A stretch of DNA of 64,000 bases from Alphaproteobacteria bacterium (GTDB taxonomy: Bacteria > Pseudomonadota > Alphaproteobacteria > Sphingomonadales > Sphingomonadaceae): positions 62,001-126,000 of the forward strand of contig JAFANP010000050.1 of the NCBI GenBank assembly GCA_019232625.1. Direction: 5' to 3'. Shown here in pieces: positions 1 to 8,133 of this stretch. The notes beneath the pieces are model-generated. The model was not told the origin of the DNA and did no database searches. It worked only from the letters and a program-made list of their open reading frames with translations. Position numbers and translations under genes: made by a program. The first letter of the stretch is position 1, and each line of letters starts with the position of its first letter.

Positions 1-72
1 AATCGTCGCCCATTGCCCGCGCCGACCGTCCCCCCTCACTCCCGCCGCTGCAATCGCGTCCGGAGGGAGATC

Positions 73-182
73 ATGAGGGAATCCGCAAAGTCGCCTGGAT
101 CGTCGCCATCGTCGCCGGCGCGGCGATCATCTTCGCCGCCTTGTTCGTCGGCCTCAACGCCCTCTCCGAATTCACCCGCTGA
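73..182 (+). pseudogene. possible frameshifted small membrane protein
   Basis: A good Shine-Dalgarno (GGAGG, 62-66) lies six bases before an ATG at 73, but the frame opened by that ATG gives a low-complexity Ser/Pro-rich peptide. One frame over, the same DNA encodes a very natural single membrane helix (GIRKVAWIVAIVAGAAIIF, then ALFVGLNALSEFTR) ending at TGA 180-182. Adding one base just after the ATG would join the start to that helix and give a protein of about 36 residues. I infer a one-base deletion, either real or a sequence error. The alternative is that the helix is the C-terminus of a gene starting left of the window, because its frame is open to position 3. Confidence 0.3.
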
Positions 183-222
183 AGGCCGCCGCGGCCGCCG
201 CGGCCGCCGGATCGCCGCGCGG

Positions 223-1137
223 GTGCTGGCCGCGACCGCCCTTTCCGCCGCGCTGCTGATCGCGGGGGTCGCGCTGATACCGTTCGGCCAGCGGGTTGAT
301 TCCGCCTACCGGCCGACACCGCCCCTCGCCCTGCGGGCCCGCCGCGCCGAGCGGGTCTGCGTCGATGAAGGCCATTACAACGCGCACACGGCAACCGGCC
401 GCTACCGGCCGCTGGCTCGGCTGGCCGAGGCGGCGGGCTACCGCGTCTCCCGCCATCGCGGCGCGTTCACCGCCCAATCGCTGGCGGCTTGCGAGGTGCT
501 TGTCGTCGCCAACGCGGCCGGCGGGGACCGCGTGCGGATCGGGCCGATCAACCTGCCGATCAGGCGGGGCGGCGAACGCGGGGCGGCGGCTTTCGCGCGG
601 GCCGAGATCGCCGTCGTCCGGCGCTGGGTCGAAGGCGGGGGCGGCTTGCTGCTCGTCGCCGACCATGCCCCGTTCGGCCAGGCCTCGCAGGGTCTGGCGC
701 GCGCCTTCGGCGTCGGCATGGGCGGCGGCTTCGTCGAGGTTCCGACGACCGGCCCGGCTTATGCCGGCAGGGGAACGGCGGTCTTCACGCGGGAAGCGGG
801 CCTGCTCCGCCCGCATGTCATCACCTCGGGGCTGGGGAGGGTGATGACCTTCACCGGCCAGAGCCTCACCGGCGCCGGAGAGCCGCTGCTGCTTCTTCCC
901 CCCGGCGCTGTCGAATTCGTCCCGCCGGGGCCGGTGTTGCGGCCGACGAGCGCAGCGGGTCACCGGCAGGCGGTGGCGCTCGGGTCCGGGCGCGGGCGAG
1001 TGGTCGTGCTCGGGGAAGCCGCGATGATCAGCGCGCAGATTGACGACAAGGGCCGTAGGTTCGGCATGAACGCCCCCGGCAACGACAATCAGGCCTTCGC
1101 GCTGCGCCTCTTCCAGTGGCTGTCGAAGGAGTCGTGA
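223..1137 (+). CDS. DUF4350-like exported/membrane-anchored protein
   Basis: The protein starts with a hydrophobic stretch (VLAATALSAALLIAGVALIP) that would act as a signal anchor. It is followed by a soluble domain with the features of DUF4350/GATase1-like proteins: an early VDEGHYN motif, a Rossmann-like segment (LAACEVLVVANAAGG) and GGGLLLVADHAPFG. The family has no firm biochemical function. The frame is open from position 13, but residues before 223 are low-complexity Arg/Ser/Pro and look like read-through of the upstream micro-gene, so I prefer the GTG at 223 (304 residues). ATG 73 is a formal alternative. The gene stands alone and converges on rppH. Confidence 0.6.
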   Translation: MLAATALSAALLIAGVALIPFGQRVDSAYRPTPPLALRARRAERVCVDEGHYNAHTATGRYRPLARLAEAAGYRVSRHRGAFTAQSLAACEVLVVANAAGGDRVRIGPINLPIRRGGERGAAAFARAEIAVVRRWVEGGGGLLLVADHAPFGQASQGLARAFGVGMGGGFVEVPTTGPAYAGRGTAVFTREAGLLRPHVITSGLGRVMTFTGQSLTGAGEPLLLLPPGAVEFVPPGPVLRPTSAAGHRQAVALGSGRGRVVVLGEAAMISAQIDDKGRRFGMNAPGNDNQAFALRLFQWLSKES

Positions 1138-1162
1138 GGCCCGCCTTCCGACCCCCTCAGGC

Positions 1163-1639
1163 TCAAAGCCACTCCCGGAAGGCGGCGAGCACATCCTCGT
1201 AGAGCTTCTTCTTGAAGGGCACGATCATCGCGGGCAGCGCGCCGGGCTCGGCCCAGCGCCACGCGCGGAACTCGGGATTGGCGGTGGCGATGTTCACCTC
1301 CGAATCCTCGCCGAGGAAGCGGGCGAGGAACCAATGCTGCTTCTGGCCGCGCCACTTGCCCTTCCAAAGCTTGCCGACCAGGTCGTGCGGCAGGTCGTAG
1401 GTGAGCGGCTCGGCGCAGCGGGCGAGGATCTCCACCCTCTCCCGGGGAATGCCCGTCTCCTCTTCGAGCTCGCGCAGCGCGCCGTCCTCCGCATCCTCCC
1501 CTTCGTCCAGGCCGCCCTGCGGCATCTGCCAGGCCTCGAGGGTGGAATCGATCCGCTGCGCGACGAACACCTTGCCCTCGCGGTTGATCAGCATGACCCC
1601 GGCGCCGGGGCGGTAGGGAAGGGCGGCGGGGTCGGTCAT
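1163..1639 (-). CDS. rppH: RNA pyrophosphohydrolase RppH (Nudix)
   Basis: A 158-residue Nudix hydrolase. The Nudix box runs from about residue 42 to 64 (GGLDEGEDAEDGALRELEEE, then TGI) and follows the typical RppH lead-in 'DSTLEAWQMPQGG'. The C-terminal segment 'GQKQHWFLARFLG...PEFRAWRW' also matches RppH, which removes pyrophosphate from 5'-triphosphorylated mRNA and so triggers decay in the cytoplasm. Length is normal. Its ATG overlaps the TGA of the upstream esterase gene by four bases (ATGA), so the two are translationally coupled. RppH against diadenosine-polyphosphate hydrolase is the usual ambiguity; the motif context favours RppH. Confidence 0.9.
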   Translation of the reverse strand: MTDPAALPYRPGAGVMLINREGKVFVAQRIDSTLEAWQMPQGGLDEGEDAEDGALRELEEETGIPRERVEILARCAEPLTYDLPHDLVGKLWKGKWRGQKQHWFLARFLGEDSEVNIATANPEFRAWRWAEPGALPAMIVPFKKKLYEDVLAAFREWL

Positions 1640-2589
1640 GCCGGCCGCCCCGCCTCGGCGAGGATCAGCCTCAGCGCCGCGAACCCCGCCTCGACGTCGG
1701 CCTGGCTGGAGGGGATCGCCTTCCTGAGGTTGATGAAGCCGTGGATCGTCCCCTGCGCCTCGCGGAAGACGACCGGCACGCCCGCCTGGGCGCAGGCGGC
1801 GGCGTAGGCGCGGCCCTGGTCGCGGATCGGGTCGAGGCTGGCGGTGACGACCAAGGTCGGCGGCATCCCCTCCTGGCTCTTGAGCAGCGGCGAATAGCGC
1901 CAGTCGGCCTTGGCGGGCCGGTAGCAGGCGTCGAACCAGTCCATCCCCTCATGGGTGAGGAGGTAGCCCTGGCCGAAATCCTGGTAGGAGGGATAGCCCT
2001 TGGCGGGATCGGCGGCGGGGTAGATCGGCCATTGCGCGACCACCGGCGCCGCCGCCGGGTCGTCGCGCAGGGCGAGGCTTACGACGATGGCGAAATTGCC
2101 CCCCGCGCTGTCGCCGCAGGGGACGAGGCCGGTCACCGCGCGCCCCAGCGTCTCCGGGCTCTCCGCGGCCCAGCGCGCGGCGGCGATGCCGTCCTCGGGC
2201 CCGGCGGGGAAGGGATGCTCGGGCGCCAGCCGGTAGTCGACGGCGAGAACGGGGAGGTCGAGCGCCCGCGCCATCTCGGCGCAGAACGGCGCGTGTGTGT
2301 CGAGGTCGCCGAGCACGAAGCCGCCGCCGTGGAAGAAGAGGACGAGCGGCCCCGCCTCCCGAGTCTCGCGCGCGTCGTAGAGGCGAAGCGGGATGTAGCC
2401 GGCCGGGCCGGGGCAGGCGAGGTCGCGGATCACCGCCAGCGTCCCGACCGGCGCGTCGGCGACGTGGCGCGAGGCGACGATCATGCGCCGCGCCTCCTCC
2501 GGCCCCGCCTCGTGGCTCTTGGGCCCGGGCAGGCCGTTCAGATAGTCGAGGAAGAGGCGGACGTCGGGACGGACGAAGGGGTCGGACAA
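1636..2589 (-). CDS. alpha/beta-hydrolase esterase, hormone-sensitive-lipase family
   Basis: Carboxylesterase/lipase-type hydrolase of about 317 residues. It has the oxyanion-hole motif HGGG (residues 87-90) and the nucleophile elbow GDSAGG with Ser161; an Asp in 'ASLDPIRDQ' and a His in 'TIHGFINL' complete the triad. No signal peptide, so probably cytoplasmic. No ATG precedes the domain; a TTG at 2589 (LSDPFVRPDVRLF) with GGAG upstream gives the family's usual N-terminus, whereas the frame further upstream is Arg-rich and unlike the family. It is the first gene of a two-gene unit with rppH (four-base overlap). The substrate is unknown; short-chain acyl esters are usual for the family. Confidence 0.82.
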   Translation of the reverse strand: MSDPFVRPDVRLFLDYLNGLPGPKSHEAGPEEARRMIVASRHVADAPVGTLAVIRDLACPGPAGYIPLRLYDARETREAGPLVLFFHGGGFVLGDLDTHAPFCAEMARALDLPVLAVDYRLAPEHPFPAGPEDGIAAARWAAESPETLGRAVTGLVPCGDSAGGNFAIVVSLALRDDPAAAPVVAQWPIYPAADPAKGYPSYQDFGQGYLLTHEGMDWFDACYRPAKADWRYSPLLKSQEGMPPTLVVTASLDPIRDQGRAYAAACAQAGVPVVFREAQGTIHGFINLRKAIPSSQADVEAGFAALRLILAEAGRPA

Positions 2590-2754
2590 GGTCGGCTCCG
2601 GTTCTAGGCGCCGCCTCGATAGGGTTCCGGCCGGCAACCGGCAATGGCCCCGATGGCGCCGAGCGGGCCGCCGCCGCCCGCAAACGGGCAAGCCCGGTCA
2701 ACTTGACTTCGCCGCCGCCGAGGGCTCAAGCTGCGGAAATCACAGGAGGCTTTC

Positions 2755-3054
2755 ATGCGCGCTTCTTTCCTGCCCGCGGCCGCCGCGGCGGCCCTGCTCG
2801 CCGGCGGGCCCGCTTGCGCCGGCGGCTCCGACCCGAAACCGGCCAAGACCCGCACCGTCTGCCGCGCCCAGGCCGACACGACGAGCCGCATCGGCCGCAC
2901 CCGCACCTGCCACTCCAAGGAGGAATGGGCGCAGATCGACCAGCAGCGCCTGCGCGACACCGAGCAGGGCCTGGAGAGCACCAACCATCAGCGCCAGCAG
3001 CTAGACACCTTCCGCAACGTCGTCGGCGAGGGCGGCGTGCTGCCGAGGGCCTGA
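2755..3054 (+). CDS. small secreted protein, paralogue of the next gene
   Basis: A 99-residue protein with an N-terminal signal peptide (MRASFLPAAAAAALLAGGP, likely cleavage near ACAGG). The mature part holds two Cys in the pattern C-x19-C followed by a basic/acidic helix: 'TVCRAQADTTSRIGRTRTCH' then SKEEWAQIDQQR. It shares this Cys/Arg/EW pattern with the protein encoded at 3162. The Cys pair could form a disulfide in the periplasm (inference). AGGAGG precedes the ATG by six bases. No function recognised. Confidence 0.75.
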   Translation: MRASFLPAAAAAALLAGGPACAGGSDPKPAKTRTVCRAQADTTSRIGRTRTCHSKEEWAQIDQQRLRDTEQGLESTNHQRQQLDTFRNVVGEGGVLPRA

Positions 3055-3161
3055 AGGGCCGCCGGCACGATTACGTCCTTCGCACAGCCTTGCTAAGTTG
3101 CTTTGCGGCTTGACTCTTTTCCGGCCGGCGCGGCACAGTCCGGCAAATTTGGGGAGGTAAT

Positions 3162-3437
3162 ATGCGCTACTCGATCCTGCTCGCCACCGCCGCCATGGCC
3201 TTGCTCGGCAGCGGTGAGGCCGTCGCCGCCAAGAAGGGGGGCGAGCAGGTCGCTCCCGAAGACAAGATGATCTGCCGCAGCGAGTCGCTCTCCGAGAGCC
3301 GGATCGCGCGCCGCAAGGTCTGCCGGACCAAGCAGGAATGGTCGATGCTCCAGCGCCAGCGCGAGGAAGACGCCGACGACGCGAAGCAGAACACCTACAA
3401 CCAGACGCTCCAGCCGGTCCAGGCCCGCCCGGACTGA
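3162..3437 (+). CDS. small secreted protein, paralogue of the previous gene
   Basis: A 91-residue exported protein with a signal peptide (MRYSILLATAAMALLGSGEA) and a short mature region: 'MICRSESLSESRIARRKVCR' followed by TKQEWSMLQRQREEDADD. Pattern, size and order of features match the gene 107 bases upstream (C...S.SRI.R..C..K.EW), so the pair arose by tandem duplication. The C-terminus is Gln/Asp-rich and helical. GGGGAGG lies seven bases before the ATG, a strong ribosome site. No assigned function; I recall short proteins of this kind in sphingomonad genomes only as hypotheticals. Confidence 0.75.
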   Translation: MRYSILLATAAMALLGSGEAVAAKKGGEQVAPEDKMICRSESLSESRIARRKVCRTKQEWSMLQRQREEDADDAKQNTYNQTLQPVQARPD

Positions 3438-3548
3438 CGCCGGCGCGGGGCGGGCCGCGACGTCGGCCCCTTCCGCGGGCGCCTCACGGTTGTCGCTTCG
3501 GACGCCGGCCGCTAGGGAGGGCGGCAGCGCGCTAGCAAGGAAGCGAAA

Positions 3549-5429
3549 TTGGCGACGGCCACCCACCTCCTCACCCCCGAAGAAGCCGAGGCGGACGTCC
3601 GGCCCGAAGCCGTCGTCGTGCGCTTCGCCGGGGACAGCGGCGACGGCATGCAGCTGACCGGCGGCCAGTTCACCCTGTCCACCGCGCTCGCCGGCAACGA
3701 CCTCGCCACCTTCCCCGACTTCCCCGCCGAGATACGCGCGCCGCAGGGCACCACCTTCGGCGTCTCCGCCTTTCAGATCAATTTCGGCTCGGCGGCGATC
3801 GACACGGCCGGCGACGCCCCCGACGTGCTGGTCGCGATGAACCCGGCCGCGCTCAAGACCAATGTCGAGGATCTGAAGCCCGGCGGGCTGATCATCGCCG
3901 ACGAGGGCGAGTTCGGCGCGCGCAACCTCGCCAAGGCGGGCTACGGCGCCAATCCGCTCGAGGACGGCAGCCTCGCCCCCTGGCAGGTCATCAAGTTCAA
4001 CATCTCGCAGCTCACCCTCGACGCGGTGAAGCCGTTCGGGCTCGGCAACAAGGAAGCCCTGCGCTGCAAGAACATGTGGACCCTGGGCCTCGCGCTCTGG
4101 ATGTTCGACCGCGACCGTGCGCCGATCGTCGAGTGGCTCCGCGCCAAGTTCGCCAAGGCGGCCGAGCTGGCGGAAGCGAACATCGCCGCGCTCAACGCCG
4201 GCCACGCTTATGGCGAGACCGCCGAGATAGGCGGCCAGATCCCGCAGCGCCACATCGATCCCGCCCCGGCCGAACCCGGCCTCTACCGCACGGTGACCGG
4301 CGCGGAATCGATCTCGCTCGGGCTGGTCGCCGGGGCGCAGCTCGCCGGCCTCAAGATGTTCTTCGGAGGCTATCCGATCACGCCCGCCTCGGCGATCCTC
4401 CACCATCTCTCGCGCCTCAAGGAATATGGAGTCACCACCTTCCAGGCGGAGGACGAGATCGCCGCGATCGGCTCCGCGATCGGCGCCGCTTACGCCGGAA
4501 GCCTCGGCGTCACCTCCTCCTCGGGCCCGGGCATCGCCCTCAAGGCCGAGGCGATGGGCCTCGCCATCATGGCCGAGCTGCCGCTGGTCATCGTCAACTC
4601 GCAGCGCGGCGGGCCCTCGACCGGCCTTCCCACCAAGACCGAGCAGTCGGACCTCTACCAGGCGGTCTACGGGCGCAACGGCGACGCGCCCATGCCGGTC
4701 ATCGCCGCCCGCTCGCCCGCCGACGCCTTCGACTGCGCGATCGAGGCGTGCCGCATCGCCGTCCAGTACATGACGCCCGTCATGCTGCTCACCGACGGCT
4801 ATATCGCCAACGCCGCCGAGCCGTGGCGGGTGCCGGACATGTCCGCCTACCCGCCTTTCCCGGTCCGCTTCCACGAAGAGGCGCCGGCCGAAGGGGAGGG
4901 GTTCAACCCCTATGCGCGCGACGACAGGCTCGCCCGAATCTGGGTGAAGCCGGGGACGCCGGGGCTCACACACCGGATCGGCGGAATCGAGAAGAATTTC
5001 GGCACCGGCCACATCGACTATGCGCCGGCCAACCACCAGAAGATGACGGACACGCGCGAGGCCAAGGTCCTGGGCGTGGCGGCCTCGATCCCGGAGCAGG
5101 AGGTCTGCCTCGGAGGCCCGGGCGCGCGCCTCGCCGTGGTCGGCTGGGGCTCGACCTTCGGGCCGATCCACCAGGCCGTTCGGCGGGCGCGGGCGCGGGG
5201 CCTCGACGTCGCCCACGTTCACCTCCGCCACATCTGGCCGCTGCCGCGCAATCTGGGCGATCTTCTAAGGTCTTACGGCCGGATCATCGTGCCGGAGATG
5301 AACAAGGGCCAGCTCAAGACGCTGCTGCGCGACCAGTTCCTCGTCGATGCGCGGCCGGTCAACAAGGTCTCCGGCCAGCCCTTCAAGATCGCCGAGATCG
5401 AGGCGGCGATCGACGAGGCGCTCAGATGA
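3549..5429 (+). CDS. korA: 2-oxoacid:ferredoxin oxidoreductase, fused gamma-alpha subunit
   Basis: The 626-residue large subunit of a two-subunit 2-oxoglutarate (2-oxoacid):ferredoxin oxidoreductase, which oxidatively decarboxylates a 2-oxoacid to acyl-CoA and reduces ferredoxin. The N-terminal gamma domain begins 'VVRFAGDSGDGMQLTGGQF' (about 20-190). The alpha/pyrimidine-binding region follows, with GGYPITPASAILHHLS, 'FQAEDEIAAIGSAIGAAYAG' and SSGPGIALKAEA. The translation start appears to be TTG at 3549, preceded by AAGGA, with no ATG before the domain. It is followed by korB after 130 bases that hold a dispersed repeat. Substrate preference (2-oxoglutarate versus other 2-oxoacids) cannot be read from sequence. 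Confidence 0.9.
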   Translation: MATATHLLTPEEAEADVRPEAVVVRFAGDSGDGMQLTGGQFTLSTALAGNDLATFPDFPAEIRAPQGTTFGVSAFQINFGSAAIDTAGDAPDVLVAMNPAALKTNVEDLKPGGLIIADEGEFGARNLAKAGYGANPLEDGSLAPWQVIKFNISQLTLDAVKPFGLGNKEALRCKNMWTLGLALWMFDRDRAPIVEWLRAKFAKAAELAEANIAALNAGHAYGETAEIGGQIPQRHIDPAPAEPGLYRTVTGAESISLGLVAGAQLAGLKMFFGGYPITPASAILHHLSRLKEYGVTTFQAEDEIAAIGSAIGAAYAGSLGVTSSSGPGIALKAEAMGLAIMAELPLVIVNSQRGGPSTGLPTKTEQSDLYQAVYGRNGDAPMPVIAARSPADAFDCAIEACRIAVQYMTPVMLLTDGYIANAAEPWRVPDMSAYPPFPVRFHEEAPAEGEGFNPYARDDRLARIWVKPGTPGLTHRIGGIEKNFGTGHIDYAPANHQKMTDTREAKVLGVAASIPEQEVCLGGPGARLAVVGWGSTFGPIHQAVRRARARGLDVAHVHLRHIWPLPRNLGDLLRSYGRIIVPEMNKGQLKTLLRDQFLVDARPVNKVSGQPFKIAEIEAAIDEALR

Positions 5430-5452
5430 GGACGCCGCGCACGAGACCCGCG

Positions 5453-5535
5453 CCGTTCGCCCTGGGCCTGTCGAAGGGCCTTCCTTCCTGCGCCGCAGGG
5501 GAAGGAAGGGGCTTCGACAAGCTCAGCCCGAACGG
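5453..5535. repeat. dispersed inverted repeat, copy 1 ('TTCGACAAGCTC' family)
   Basis: An imperfect palindrome between korA and korB. The left arm begins CCGTTCG and contains GCCTGTCGAAGG; the right arm contains CTTCGACAAGCTCAGCCCG and ends AACGG; the centre is CTTCCTTCCTGC against GCAGGGGAAGGAAG. Two related copies are at 8935-9018 and 34457-34520. I recall this element as frequent between genes of sphingomonads. It could form a long hairpin in the korAB transcript. Confidence 0.75.
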
Positions 5536-5559
5536 CTTTTCTCCTTTCGAGAGCCGATC

Positions 5560-6582
5560 ATGAACGAACTGACCAAGCTGACGCCCAAGGATTTCGCCAC
5601 CGACCAGGAGGTGCGCTGGTGCCCCGGCTGCGGCGACTATGCGGTGCTGAAGGCGGTCCAGCGGACCATGCCGGAGCTCGGCGTCAGGCCGGAGAACGTC
5701 GTCTTCGTCTCCGGCATCGGCTGCTCGAGCCGATTTCCCTACTACATGGAGACCTACGGCTTCCACACCATCCACGGCCGAGCGCCGAGCTTCGCGACCG
5801 GGATCAAGCTCGCCAATCCCGATCTCGACGTCTGGATCATCACCGGCGACGGCGACGCTTTGTCGATCGGCGGCAACCACAGCATGCACGTGCTTCGCCG
5901 CAACCTCGATTGCCAGATATTGCTGTTCAACAACGAGATATACGGCCTCACCAAGGGCCAATACTCGCCGACCAGCCGGGCCGGCACCCGCTCGCCCTCC
6001 ACGCCGTTCGGATCGGTCGACCGGCCGGTGAGCCCCTGCGCCTTCGCGCTGGGCTCGGGCGCCCGCTTCGTCGCCCGCGGAATCGACGTGCACAAGAATC
6101 TGCCCGACGTGCTCAAGGCCGCCCACGCCCACAAGGGAGCCTCGTTCGTCGAGATCTACCAGAATTGCATCGTCTACAATGACGACGTCTTCGCGCCCTT
6201 CACCGCCAAGGAGAATGCCGGCAACCAGCTGTGGCTGAAGGCGGGCGAGCCGATGCTGTTCGCCGCCGGGACGAAGGGCATCGCCCTCGACCGCGAGGCG
6301 CTGGCGCTGCGCGTCGTCGACGTCGCCGACGGCGACTGGCAGGGCGCCGGCATCCTCGTCCACGACCCGAAGAACCGCTCGATCGCGCACATGCTGGTCG
6401 AGATGCCGTCCGTCGCCTTCCCGACCGCGCTTGGAGTCCTCTACGAGGATCCCGCCCCCACCTTCGAGAGCGCGGTCGTCCGCCAGAACGCGGAGGCGAG
6501 CGCCGGCAAGAAGCCCGACCTCCAGGCCCTGGTCTCCAAGGGCCAGAGCTGGATGGTGACGAAGGAGCCGCACGTCATCTGA
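5560..6582 (+). CDS. korB: 2-oxoacid:ferredoxin oxidoreductase, beta subunit
   Basis: The 340-residue TPP-binding beta subunit that pairs with korA. It carries the Cys motif WCPGCGDY near residue 20, 'GIGCSSRFPYYMETYGFHT', and the thiamine-diphosphate/Mg motif GDGDALSIGGNH followed by NNEIYGLTKGQYSPTS. Only the CPGCG-type cysteines are seen, no ferredoxin-like CxxCxxC cluster, so electrons should pass to an external ferredoxin. ATG 5560 is chosen because upstream residues in the open frame are encoded by the intergenic repeat. A perfect 44-base palindrome follows the stop codon. Confidence 0.92.
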   Translation: MNELTKLTPKDFATDQEVRWCPGCGDYAVLKAVQRTMPELGVRPENVVFVSGIGCSSRFPYYMETYGFHTIHGRAPSFATGIKLANPDLDVWIITGDGDALSIGGNHSMHVLRRNLDCQILLFNNEIYGLTKGQYSPTSRAGTRSPSTPFGSVDRPVSPCAFALGSGARFVARGIDVHKNLPDVLKAAHAHKGASFVEIYQNCIVYNDDVFAPFTAKENAGNQLWLKAGEPMLFAAGTKGIALDREALALRVVDVADGDWQGAGILVHDPKNRSIAHMLVEMPSVAFPTALGVLYEDPAPTFESAVVRQNAEASAGKKPDLQALVSKGQSWMVTKEPHVI

Positions 6583-6596
6583 TCCCCCGGCAGGAA

Positions 6597-6640
6597 GGGA
6601 CACTCTGGTGACAGTCACGTGACTGTCACCAGAGTGTCCC
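6597..6640. repeat. perfect 44-bp palindrome, copy A
   Basis: Each 22-base half (starting GGGACACTCTGGTGACAGTC) is the exact reverse complement of the other, with no unpaired centre. An extra CAGAGTGTCCC follows directly (6641-6651). An identical copy lies at 8134-8177, so the two bracket cfa. It sits 14 bases after the korB stop and could act as a strong 3' hairpin, although no T-run follows. Confidence 0.95.
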
Positions 6641-6716
6641 CAGAGTGTCCCTTCCCCTCCCTCCGCGAAGGCGGGAGGGTTGCGCCGTCCGCAACTTGCC
6701 GCCACCTAGCGGCGGC

Positions 6717-7988
6717 ATGAACCACCAGCCCCGCGGCCGTCACCTCGTCTCCGCCGACCGCGGCTTCGCCACCGGCGGCGGCCTCGTCGCGCGGCTGATG
6801 GGCGGAAGCTTCCACCACGTCCTCGACCGGATCGACGCCGGCCTCGCCCGCGGCGCCATCGACGCGACCCTGCCGGACGGGGCCCGCCGCCGGCTCGGCG
6901 GCCGAGCGCCGGGGCCCGAGCCGGTCGTCCACATCCGAAGCTGGCACGCTCTGGTGCGGCTGATGACCTCCGGCTCGGTCGGCTGGTACAAGGCGTGGGA
7001 GAAGGGGGAATGGACGTCCCCCGATCCGGTGCCGCTGTTCGAGTTGTTCATGCTGAACGGCGAGGCGCTGGGCAACACGGCCCGCGCCAAGGGCCTGTTC
7101 CGGCTCGTCAACCGCCTCGCCCACCGCGTCCGCGGCAACGACAAGGAAGGGGCTCGGGAGAACATCTCCCACCATTACGACCTCGGCAACGATTTCTACC
7201 GCCCCTGGCTCGACTCGACGATGACCTATTCGAGCGCCGTCTTCGCCGAGCCGGGGGCCCCGGCCGCCGAGCCGCTGGAGGCGGCGCAGGCCCGCAAGCT
7301 CCGCCTCCTCCTCGACCGGCTGGCGCTGAAGCCCAGCGACCGCCTGCTCGAAATAGGCTGCGGCTGGGGCTCGCTCGCCGAGATGGCCGCCCGCGATTAC
7401 GGCGCGCGGGTCGTCGGCCTCACCCTGTCGGCGGAGCAGAAGGCCTATGCCGACGCTCGGATGGCGAAGGCGGGCCTCGCCGGGCGGGTGGAGATCCGCC
7501 TCCAGGACTATCGCGACCCGGCCGGCACGTTCGACGCGGTGGCCTCGGTCGAGATGGTCGAGGCGGTGGGGCAGGAATATTGGCCCGATTATCTGGGTGC
7601 CGTGGCGGCGGCGCTTCGGCCGGGCGGCTGCGCCGCGCTCCAGCTCATCTCGATCCGCGACGCGCTTTTCGAAAGCTATGCGTCCAATGCCGATTTCATC
7701 CAGACCTACATCTTCCCCGGCGGCATGCTGATCGGCGAGGCGCGGTTCGCGGCTCTGGCGCGGGCGGCGGGCCTCTCCTGGCGGGACCGGCGGGGCTACG
7801 GCCTCCATTATGCCGAGACTCTGAAGCGCTGGCGCGCCCGCTACGACGCCGCGGTGGCGCAGGGGCGGCTCCCGCCCGGCTTCGACGCCCCCTTCCACCG
7901 CCTGTGGCGCTACTATCTCATGTATTGCGAAGGCGGCTTCCGCGGCGGCGGCATCGACGTCGCCCAGGTCACCCTCGCGAAGGCCTGA
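6717..7988 (+). CDS. cfa: cyclopropane-fatty-acyl-phospholipid synthase family
   Basis: A 423-residue SAM-dependent methyltransferase of the CFA synthase family, which adds a methylene bridge to unsaturated acyl chains of membrane phospholipids. The N-terminal lipid-binding region (about 1-130) is followed by 'NISHHYDLGNDFYRPWLDST' and MTYSSAVF, typical of the family. The SAM-binding motif LLEIGCGWGSLAEMAA lies near residue 210, and later motifs are SVEMVEAVGQEYWPDY and FIQTYIFPGGML. ATG 6717 is the first sensible start; the frame above it is repeat-derived and there is no obvious ribosome site, so leaderless translation is possible. The gene is flanked on both sides by the same 44-bp palindrome. 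Catalysis on phospholipid against another acyl acceptor is not distinguishable. Confidence 0.88.
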   Translation: MNHQPRGRHLVSADRGFATGGGLVARLMGGSFHHVLDRIDAGLARGAIDATLPDGARRRLGGRAPGPEPVVHIRSWHALVRLMTSGSVGWYKAWEKGEWTSPDPVPLFELFMLNGEALGNTARAKGLFRLVNRLAHRVRGNDKEGARENISHHYDLGNDFYRPWLDSTMTYSSAVFAEPGAPAAEPLEAAQARKLRLLLDRLALKPSDRLLEIGCGWGSLAEMAARDYGARVVGLTLSAEQKAYADARMAKAGLAGRVEIRLQDYRDPAGTFDAVASVEMVEAVGQEYWPDYLGAVAAALRPGGCAALQLISIRDALFESYASNADFIQTYIFPGGMLIGEARFAALARAAGLSWRDRRGYGLHYAETLKRWRARYDAAVAQGRLPPGFDAPFHRLWRYYLMYCEGGFRGGGIDVAQVTLAKA

Positions 7989-8042
7989 TCGCCCCGATCC
8001 TCACGCCCGCCCCAGCGGATGGCAGGGGGACCAGCATGCGCG

Positions 8043-8118
8043 AATGGGGACAGTAACTATTTTCCCCAGCGCCGCGCCGCGGCGGGATCCGGACCGGAAA
8101 ATAGTTACTGTCCCCATT
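8043..8118. repeat. long inverted repeat, GGGGACAGTAACTATTTT type, copy 1
   Basis: A perfect 23-base inverted repeat: the left arm at 8043-8065 (contains GGGGACAGTAACTATTTTCC) pairs with the right arm at 8096-8118, enclosing a 30-base GC-rich centre. It lies between the convergent ends of cfa and the SDR gene. A near-identical element is at 50851-50922. The organisation resembles REP-type palindromes mobilised by RAYT transposases (inference; no transposase gene is present here). Confidence 0.9.
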
Positions 8119-8133
8119 TTGCCACGGGTGACA

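Noticed and set aside
3110-3138. TTGACT as a -35 for the second small secreted gene
   Set aside because: The hexamer 17 bases downstream (GCACAG) is not a credible -10.
3093-5231. A long open frame (about 700 codons) on the minus strand opposite korA
   Set aside because: Its product is a Gly/Arg/Val/Glu-rich string without domains; it mirrors korA, whose protein is clearly real. High GC makes antisense frames long.
5347-5559. N-terminal extension of korB
   Set aside because: The added residues come from korA's tail and the intergenic repeat; ATG 5560 matches the family start.
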